Notes under the pieces: model-generated | What the model was told of the DNA's origin: nothing | The model's input: only the letters and a program-made list of their open reading frames with translations | Database searches by the model: none | Program-made: the position numbers and the translations under genes | Origin: Linderina pennispora | Taxonomy: Eukaryota > Kickxellomycota > Kickxellomycetes > Kickxellales > Kickxellaceae | Assembly (NCBI RefSeq): GCF_002104995.1 | Contig: NW_024468251.1 | Span: 496,001 to 560,000 of the forward strand | Reading direction: 5' to 3' | DNA: 64,000 nt | Shown: positions 56,633 to 64,000 of the stretch, in pieces | Position numbering within the stretch: position 1 is the stretch's first letter | How the letters are laid out: each line of letters starts with the position of its first letter

Positions 56633-59326
56633 CTAGAGCACTAGGTAACTCTCGGCCTTCTTCATAACCCTGCTTGGAATTCCAACGCTGCTTGCGCAGA
56701 CAAGTGCGTATCGTGACTGGTGGATTTCGCTGGTTAGTCTATGCAGGAAAGAGAATGTTAGACTGGGTCTCCGACAATATACATGACGGCTACATGACGA
56801 CTACACGGCTCTGGGACTTACTTGTAAAGGTAGACGAGACCAGAGGAGCTGTCTCGATAATCCATGGATTTTATACGCATCAGCGGCCCAATATCCTGGA
56901 TGCACGACATCGACCGCATTTCTACAAATCAGAACTGGATTGGTAACAGGGTTGCATGCATTGCGTATCGAGTAGATCAGCATGCTTACCGTGGAAGTGG
57001 GTGACAGCAATGAGCATAGGCCGGTCTCTGCTACGGGAGCTCAGCGAGACCATTACACCACAGAACAGACCTAGCCCATCAGCTGGATTTGTTCCACGAC
57101 CAAACTCATCCAACAAAACCAACGATCTGTGTGTCGCTCCGGTTAACGCCATCCTGACAAGCTCCAGGTCGGCACTTAGCGCGCTGGTGTGTCGGTAGAG
57201 CGACTCCATGGCTTTGCCCATGACAAAGATCCTGTCCGTCAGACTGACGATAGCGAAATCTGCGGGCACAAAACTGCCGATATGTGCCATGTACACGGCC
57301 AGTGCCGTCTGTTTCAACAGCACGCTCTTGCCAGAAGCATTGGGACCGACCAGCACCAGGGTCTGCGGGTTGTCGTCGCTGCATACCTCCAGCTCTTCCT
57401 CATGTAGGCAGCCTGGGCCGCATAGGTGGATACTGTTGGCAATAAAGCTGCTATCGGCCACAGTCGATTCAAGCACTGGGTGACGGCCACCGACTATGTG
57501 GATGCACTGTGTGCTGGCAAACTTGGGGCGGCAGTATCTGCTGCTTCTAGCTACGGTAGCTAACGCCTGCAAGCAGTCAATTTCAGCGGCCATTTCGTAT
57601 GCCTCCCCGATCTGCTGGACGTGCTCACAGATGTACCGCTGTAGCTCCAGACCTACCTCTGCCTCAGGCATCGATGATCATGGCTGAACACATCGCCAGG
57701 GCGTTCGATCCAACTCCTCGGTAAACTCGTTCTTAAAATACTGGTGCTCGTCGGTCTGGAACTTCAGCTCCCAGCCAACAAAACCATCAAGCCTCACAAG
57801 CCCTTGCTGACCAGGGATACTTCGATAGATGTCAGGAATCCGAGCTGCGGGTAGTAGACTGCAGCGACTGGCAATCCAATCGCCTGGCTCATTTGCTGGC
57901 TCCATTGGCTCAGGATTGTTTCGAGCATGTCAAACTTGTCGCGTAAACGGTCGACTTTATCACTGTTGCCCGAGGCAATCCACCACACGCTGCTCCTCCT
58001 TGCTGTTATTAAAGTCCACCATCCTGATGATGCGGCTACCAATCTCGTTGAAGCATGTCCTGTCAACATCCAAAAATTTCCCCAGTATATCCGGCACATT
58101 TTCAAGCGACAACACGATGTTGTGGAGTTTGACGGTGGCGTATGCAAATTGCGCGAGGGCCTCAAGATCAGCTACGAGGAGTTCCGTGTGGATGCGCGCA
58201 CAGACAGTGCGGATAGACTTCATGCGGGCGAGGACACCGCGCATTTCCTCGTGCTTGGCAGTGTTCTTGGGCTGCAACAGGAACTCAACTGCGTCGAGAC
58301 GCTCTTCTATCACATCAACCGATTGCAAGGGACGTAGAACCCAGTTCATCAGTAGAAGGCGCCCTCCAGTACTCTTCGTCTTATCCAGCAGCTCTACATT
58401 GTCCATATCGGTTAGGGGTAGCTGCAGCAAAAGCGCCTATGTTGGAGGGCTATGTCTACTTACTGAACAGTGACAGCCCCTCTTTGGCCCTTCCTAGGGC
58501 GTGCATATTGGGATGTTGGTCACGGTCGACAATCCCAAGCGTACTGAGCACATCTTCCCCCACAGGCATATACTGCTTCAGCCTGATTATGCGGATCTGT
58601 GCAATGGCAGGCTGGCCGTCATCCTGCCCGGATAGGTACCCCAGTAGTGCACCTGCTGCACCAACCGACACCTTGTTATCGAACAGAGTATCTAAATCGG
58701 CAGAGCCGCGGTGCCAATATTCGTTTTCAAGACTATGTGACAGCCGCACATGTTCAATTGCATCTACTATTCTGCGTTGGCTGGGATCGTATGAAAATTC
58801 ATCTGGTCGCACTGGAACCAGCTCAGGTAGTGAGCGGCCCACATTTCCTAGCATGTATCTGCCTGCTTTAGTGAATAGGCTGTGTGCTTAGCATTGGATA
58901 AATGCTACGCACTTACCGGTTTCCAGCTCAATGGCATCGATATTCAACGACGTGGAGTTGGCATGAACGATTGTTTCGGGCATCGCTTGGTGGATAACTA
59001 TATGTGGCAGAATTACCTCACTGTTCTCCACCATGGAGTTTGCACGACTTTTATATATATGAGTAAAGCCAACTTACATGCAGATAACAGTGTCTGCTGT
59101 GACTGTCCAGCGGCACACTCGCTGACGAGCGACAGCTGGTGTACCGCCCTGTCATACACTGCTGCCCCGAAATAGCTCCCGTCGGCAAACTGCACTGCGG
59201 CAGTAACCTACATCAGCACATTTTATCGTATCGGCATCGGCATCAACATCGACATCAACATCGGCATCGCTGCACCATGATCGCGATCAGCGCTATATGC
59301 GCAGCACTTACTTGAGGCTTAGGCAT
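56633..59326 (-). CDS. MSH5: Meiotic MutS homologue MSH5 (multi-exon; several apparent +1 frameshifts)
   Basis: MSH5 pairs with MSH4 to stabilise meiotic crossover intermediates (ZMM group). Exon 1 is 59312-59326 (MPKPQ), exon 2 59078-59207, exon 3 ends at 58918, exon 4 about 58464-58887, exon 5 from 58393, the ATPase exon to 56990, then 56822-56921 and 56738-56633. Seen are FADGSYFGAAVYDRAVHQL, EGLSLFKLLDKTKSTGGR (exon 4/5 join) with LLLMNWVLRPLQSVD, GRHPVLEST, Walker A VGPNASGKSVLLKQ, MAHIGSFVPAD, Walker B LVLLDEFGRGTNPADGLGL, AVTHFH joined to EMRSMSCIQDIG, LVYLYK, and the last helices CASSVGIPSRVMKKA. The MSH5-specific GSFVPA argues against MSH4. Breaks lie near 57983 and 57683-57708, among others. 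It is convergent with Hel2 (36 bases between stops). Confidence 0.88.
59227..59272. repeat. ATCGGC/ATCAAC microsatellite in MSH5 intron 1
   Basis: Units such as ATCGGC, ATCAAC and ATCGAC follow each other in a six-base pattern within the intron between exon 1 and exon 2 of MSH5. There is no coding role. Confidence 0.6.
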
Positions 59327-59615
59327 CACAAAGGTGAGAACAATTGCCAAATTGAGGGTGCGGAGAAGAGAGCAGCCAAGTGAAAGCAAATGCGAAACCC
59401 ACGCGTTCAAATGGTGTGAGGACAGGCTTTGACCAGTCTCCTTGTACACGCTGTGTCATTCGCTGCTCCCAATTTCTCCGCTTGACCCTTGTTGGTGCTG
59501 CGCAGGTGTAGATTTGGTGCCAGCCCTTTTTTTTTTGACTCCGTTTCCCCACCCTTTCCTGCTTTGCTCTGAATAATTCTGTTAGCTACTACTGCTGAAT
59601 TTTTCTACTTTCAAT

Positions 59616-61246
59616 ATGCATGTCCCTGCTGACAAATCGAACCGCCGGATCCAGCTCACCAGAGGGTTCACCGCGCGCAGCAACCTGGACATGAGCCATA
59701 TGGACACGCTAAAGTACATCAACGATCCCATCCATGGCTACATTAGTCTCGATGACTACGCGCTGAGGTTTATCGATACGCCGCAGTTCCAGCGTCTTCG
59801 CCATTTGAAGCAGCTTGGCACCTCGTACTATGTGTTTCCAGGTGGCAGCCATCCACAGGTTTGAGCACTGCATCGGTACGTCGTTCTTGGCCAACAATGT
59901 TGTCACCGGGCTGAAAGAGCGCCAGCCAGAACTCGATATCAACGAGCGTGATATCCGGTGCGTCACGCTTGCAGGTCTGTGCCATGACCTTGGGCACGGG
60001 CCCTTCAGTCACGTATTCGATAACGAGTTCATTCCGCGCGCAAGGTAGGCAAGAAGCTCTGCAGTAGCGGCAGCCAGAAGAAGAAGAAGAAGAAGAAGAA
60101 GAAGAAGAGCTACTGTGCACTAACAAGTGGCTTCTCATATAGACCTGGTCTTTCGTGGTCTCATGAGGAAGGCTCCAAAATGATGCTGCAGTACGCGATC
60201 GACGACAACCACATTGACATTGACACCGACGACGTAAAGTTCATCAAGCAGCTGATTCTGGGCACAAAGGCTACGTCTATTGGCACTGAAAAGATGTTCT
60301 TATTCGACATTGTGGCTAACAAGCGCAACGGCGTTGACGTCGACAAGTTTGACTATATCCAGCGCGACTGCTACAACGTCGGAGTCAAGAGCAGCTATGA
60401 CTTTTCGCGGTTGATGCTCAACTCCCGCGTGATTGACAACGAGATCTGCTTACAGCCGCAAGGAGGCCTACAACCTCACCGAGATGTTCCATACGCGGTA
60501 CAGCCTGCACAAGCGCGTCTACGCGCATCCGGCCGCCAAGGCCATCGAGTTTATGCTGATTGACGCGATGCTGATTGCCGACCCGGTGCTAGAGCTGTCG
60601 CAGGCAGTTCTGGATCCCGAGCGGTACTTGTACTTGACAGACGAGATTGTGCGAGACATTGAGCGCTCGCGTGAGCCTGAGCTGGAGACGGCCCGGGCGA
60701 TTCTCAGGCGGCTGCAGAAGCGTGAGCTGTACAAGCTCGTTGACGAGTTCATTCTTCCGCCCGAGTTGTCGTCTATCGCCGACTCACGCATCGTGAGTGC
60801 GACCAAGGATTGCAGAGTTCCGCTCGGACAACGACGATTTCACTGAGAGAGACGTGCTGGTCGACATCAACCGCATGCACTACGGTATGAAGAACGAGAA
60901 TCCAGTCGAGCATATCAACTTCTACTCAAAGTACAACGGCGACGAAAAGTTCCCGATTGCCAGCGAGCTCATCAGCGCGTGCGTGCCAAACAAGTACGAG
61001 GAGCTCATTATCAGGATCTTCACCAGGGATCCGGCCAAGAGCAAGCAGATCCAGAGGGCTGCCAGACGGCTCATGGTCACGTTCAATTCAAGCCCGTTCA
61101 TAGCGTCGTCGCCACTGAAGAGCATCACGCCGAACCGCGGTCTGACGTTCCCCGACAGCATGGACGAGCCAGATATCAAGAAGCGCCGCCTCGATTTCAG
61201 TGCCAAGCCTGACTGCGCCGAGGAACAAGCCTTGAGCAAGCTTTAA
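59616..61246 (+). CDS. SAMHD1-like HD-domain dNTP triphosphohydrolase (three apparent +1 frameshifts)
   Basis: SAMHD1 hydrolyses dNTPs to nucleosides and limits the dNTP pool, with extra roles in DNA repair. The ATG at 59616 starts [16 protein letters not shown]. The HD core reads [40 protein letters not shown], then [27 protein letters not shown] (the HD metal pair) and [39 protein letters not shown]. The intron is 60045-60142 and holds the AAG microsatellite. Breaks near 59853, 60450 and 60807 are each one extra base. The SAM domain of animal SAMHD1 is missing; the start is at the HD core. The tail has [12 protein letters not shown]. Divergent neighbour is MSH5. Confidence 0.88.
60076..60109. 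repeat. (AAG)n microsatellite in the SAMHD1-like gene intron
   Basis: About eleven AAG units lie within the intron 60045-60142. Such runs are common in introns and are not coding. Confidence 0.8.
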
Positions 61247-61302
61247 TAAAGAAAGCATCTTATGAGAGTTTTAAAAAAATCATTTGAAAGGATGGTGCTC
61301 GT

Positions 61303-62045
61303 TTAAGCGTCCTTCTTTGTCTCTGCGCCGGCCGGTGCACCTGCAGGGCTCGGACCCGTAGCGCCTGGCGAGGGGCCGTTAGCAGCGGCAGCAGCAGCGG
61401 GAGCATTGGCCGCCTTCGGCTCATCCCATCCGTACAGCGGCACAAAGCTCTCAAAGAACCCCACGTCGGCAAACAGATTCGGGAAGATCCACAGGCCCCT
61501 CGGCTGGGTGGCCACCGTGATGACATAAACGATCAGCCTTACAATGGCTGTGGCAAACAGCAGACCCAGCAGACCCAGCGCCAGCATCGACAAGTACCAT
61601 GTGCCGTTCCGAAGCACCGACGGCCACAGCGGGAACATGACGCCAGCAAGAACAACCGCCACAACACCAATGCCGCCCAGGATCACCATAATTTGCGATC
61701 CTTCATACAGCCACGCGTAGTACGCATCATCGTCAAAGTTCTGCATCGGGTTGATGCGCAGTCGTGCGTGTGCTATCTGCGCCCTTGTCACACCGCACAA
61801 CAAGCTGGTAGTCCAAGAGAGCCTGCATCCACTCTTCGGCCTCCTCTCGCGTCGTGAACTTGGCGGTCCGGCCGTCCTCAGCCTTGGTGAGTGCGTTGAT
61901 GGCGCTCCTTTCCCTTGAAGAACTGCACGCGGCGGCCGTTCAGCACACCCTCGCGCGCACGCAGGCCGGAGCTGCCAGGGCTGTGGAGGTAGCTGGCAAA
62001 GCTCATGACTTCCTTTGAGGGTCCCTCGGCGATGTCGTCGGACAT
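61303..62045 (-). CDS. SEC62: Sec62, ER translocon subunit (two apparent +1 frameshifts)
   Basis: Sec62 helps small and signal-weak proteins through the Sec61 channel after translation. From ATG 62045 the cytosolic domain begins MSDDIAEGPSKEVMSFAS, with LRAREGVLNGRRVQFFKGK. Breaks at about 61907 and 61762 are each mended by dropping one base (KGKSAINALTKAEDGRTAKF; RTLRINPMQNFDDDAYYAW). Then come LYEGSQIMVILGGIGVVAVV, the first membrane span, PLWPSVLRNGTWYLS, and the second span LALGLLGLLFATAIVRLIVYVI, followed by GLWIFPNLFADVGFFESF, the family's usual end. The tail is Ala/Gly/Pro-rich. The topology fits. Confidence 0.88.
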
Positions 62046-63383
62046 TGTTGGTTAGATGCGAGATGTGTATATAGAATTGGAAAAGGGTGGAAAGTGAAAT
62101 TTGAGCAAGATACAGAAAAAAGCTCCGTCTGGCCGTGAAGCACCTGTTTCTGCTGGCAATTCTGCAAAGGCAGCAGCGGAAAGGGAAAAGCCTCTGGGAT
62201 GATGCATTGCTAGGCTGGTGGGCGCTGGGAGGCGGCCATTGGCTCTGCGTGCGTTGGCCGGGGAGATCGCGCTTTTGAGCCACTGCGAGTTGCGAGCTGC
62301 CTCGGGCAGCTCGGCTCAGGGTCTGCCGGTTTCCGATTTCACGAAACGTTGTCCGGGGTTTTTTAAATTTTGAACAGCGAGTCTGAACCAGCCTACTGCC
62401 CACCTAGTGGGAAAAGGGTGAGGAGAGAGAATGTTGCCCGGTAACAGGACGTGTAAAGCGGCAACAAATAGGATAGCCCGCATGCAGGAGAGCTTGGCCT
62501 CCCCCAGGCACAGCGGCAGGACAGCAAATGACGTACGAAGGCTCAGCAGTAGCATCCAACAAAAGCCCGCGTTGTATCTCGCGCAGATTCGATATTATTG
62601 GAAAACACCCGTTCGCAAATGGGCCGGACAGGTTCAGGGACCATTTCAGTGTGCGGGGAGCCTGTTGCGTGCAGTTTTGACGATTGCTTGCCAAAATGCG
62701 CAACAGCATAAACGACAGCAGTCATCTCCGGCAGTAGAGTCTTATCAAGTAAGCCTGAGTCGGGCATGTCAACCCTGCTTGTTGACGCGGGTGGGCAAAA
62801 TGGTCTCGGTAGGATTCCTTATAGGCTCATTCCGCCTTCTTGGGCTGATGCTAGCGGTCATCAATGCGGTGTGAGCACCCTTCTTCTTTTCTTTTCTTGA
62901 CTATCATTTTCTTTTCTACGTCCTTAGTCTCTTGTATTCTCTATATTGTATTTTGTTCGTTAGTAGTCCTAATACCTTTTTAATTTACTTTCTCCGTTCC
63001 GCCTACCCTTCCATCTCCCTCTCCCACATCCGCATATACGACCTCGCATACAATATAGATTTTACGTATCCTGTTACCTAAGCCCATTGCGCCACTTTAA
63101 CATCTCACACCCTTTTCTGTCTACAGGTCGGCATATCTGCTTATCTTCTGTCGGTTACTTGTAACCTGCAAGCCCGGTAGAGCGCTCATCCAAATTCCTT
63201 TGGTTGGGCTCTATGTGCACCATTGCTGCGTCAGCTGTTATGTGCGCAATATCCTAAACAATACGCCCCACCATTCCCTCATTTGTCGCACCCAGCAACG
63301 CTACTCCTGCACGCTCGATACTATTACCCACCACATTCCGCCACTCCTACATCTTCTACCACCCCTCTTCTCCAGTACTCGAT
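62046..63383. other. Intergenic, Sec62 promoter and long TEA-factor leader
   Basis: No gene is supported. From about 62870 to 63370 the strand is strongly pyrimidine-rich (CTTCTTTTCTTTTC, CTCCCTCTCCC), the leader pattern also seen before PUF. An open frame at 62431-62874 has no domain. Confidence 0.45.
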
Positions 63384-64000
63384 ATGGATATTGACACGGT
63401 TCGTAGCATTTTATGCGATCTCGATTTGGAGAAATACCATACATCATCGACACAGAAGCTGGGTGGCGACGAGGTGTGGCCGCCGGCTGTCGAAGATGCA
63501 TTTCTTGAGGCTGTGCATGTGTTTGCATCGGTCGGGCCAGCGGAAGTACCAAATTGACGAGAAGCTGCCCAGCGGCAACAACATTGAGCTTGTGGGCCGG
63601 AACGATATCATCTCGCGGTACATCTTCATGAAGACCGACAAGTACCGGGCACGCAAGCAGGTCTCGTCGCACATCCAGGTCTGGGCGCACTGTAAGAAGC
63701 CACCAAGCAACCGTAAGTAAAGCGAGGAGCGCGGAAGCATACGTATATCCATACACTGAGTCATTGTTCTCTGCTTAGGCGACATGAGCATGGATACATT
63801 CCAGGAGCTTCAGCAGATCTTCCGCCTGTATTATAGCCGGCCGACAACAGATTTCGCGCAGCCAAAGAAAAAGATCCGGCGTGTTGTTTCTGCCAGCAGC
63901 GTGCCTGCCTCTACCCGTCTCACCGCCAGCGATGCTCTTGGCATCTTCGACCACGGCTCCCCACGCCCCTCTGACATACCACCAACCCGGAAACATGCCT
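63384..64000 (+). CDS. TEA/ATTS-domain transcription factor, N-terminal part (cut by window end)
   Basis: TEA factors (Tec1, AbaA, TEF) bind CATTCC-type sites and control morphogenesis in fungi. The ATG at 63384 starts MDIDTVRSILCDLDLEKY. The TEA domain runs WPPAVEDAFLEAVHVFASVG, then QRKYQIDEKLPSGNN, IELVGRNDIISRYIFMKTDK and the recognition helix TRKQVSS-type RKQVSSHIQVWAHCK. The frame breaks at about 63534 (one extra G). An intron 63713-63778 (GTAAGT to TTAG) follows, and exon 2 goes on as DMSMDTFQELQQIFRLYY to the window edge. The gene continues beyond base 64000. Confidence 0.88.

Noticed and set aside
62431-62874. 147-residue frame before the TEA-factor gene
   Set aside because: No domain, and it begins in the Sec62 promoter; likely chance.
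2384-63534. Programmed +1 frameshifting as a shared mechanism
   Set aside because: Break sites have no common slippery codon, and at many of them the zero frame runs on for many codons before a stop, unlike known +1 recoding sites.
1-64000. tRNA, rRNA, CRISPR or intact transposon
   Set aside because: I looked for the usual T-loop and anticodon-arm signatures, repeat-spacer series and transposase motifs, and saw none; a covariance-model scan would be more reliable.

Overview
The window is nuclear DNA from a filamentous, early-diverging fungus. Genes are GC-rich and dense on both strands. Introns are mostly about 70-600 bp with GTAAGT-type donors and YAG acceptors. The gene set is typically eukaryotic and fungal: CNOT1, eIF4A, RPC82, PUF, Hel2, Sec62, a KRE2-family mannosyltransferase and a JEN-type carboxylate carrier. 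Several genes are rare or missing in yeasts (SAMHD1-like dNTPase, EDC4, an AF4/FMR2-like protein). Secreted GH46 chitosanases and an F-box-like/LRR paralogue family suggest Zoopagomycota, perhaps Kickxellomycotina; this placement is inference.

Layout. 0-11 kb: 3' end of a branched-chain aminotransferase, an ATP-grasp-like unknown protein, Pho88/SND3, EDC4, an unknown membrane protein, and mitochondrial ribosome recycling factor. 11-31 kb: a Pumilio protein, then an accessory zone bounded by two inverted, nearly identical GH46 chitosanase copies (16.3 and 27.2 kb), each near a decayed F-box-like gene. Between them lie GALT, syntaxin-16/Tlg2, an RRM+R3H protein and RNA polymerase III subunit C82. 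31-47 kb: a putative AF4/FMR2-family protein, eIF4A, the SWIM protein Sws1/ZSWIM7, a JEN1-like transporter, the full CNOT1 scaffold and a small DMAC1-like protein. 47-64 kb: an unknown helical protein, an APE1-type endonuclease, a GT15 mannosyltransferase, PDCD2/Tsr4, the ADP/ATP carrier, the Hel2/ZNF598 ubiquitin ligase, MSH5, a SAMHD1-like dNTPase, Sec62 and the start of a TEA/ATTS transcription factor.

Functional themes are mRNA decay and translation control (EDC4, PUF, CNOT1, RRM-R3H, eIF4A, Hel2), genome maintenance and meiosis (MSH5, Sws1, APE1, SAMHD1), and secretory/ER biology (Pho88, Sec62, Tlg2, GT15). No operon logic is implied.

Main caveat: about half of the genes are interrupted by single-base frameshifts. 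Where the original frame can be inferred from the protein family, nearly every one is a one-base insertion, never a clear deletion. More than 40 are visible and they are clustered, while the stretch from about 33.2 to 47.0 kb, including the 6.6-kb CNOT1 gene, has none. This looks like insertion-type consensus error rather than biology, so interrupted genes are annotated here as single intact loci. The two F-box-like genes carry extra damage and are called pseudogenes. I saw no tRNA, rRNA, CRISPR array or intact transposon.
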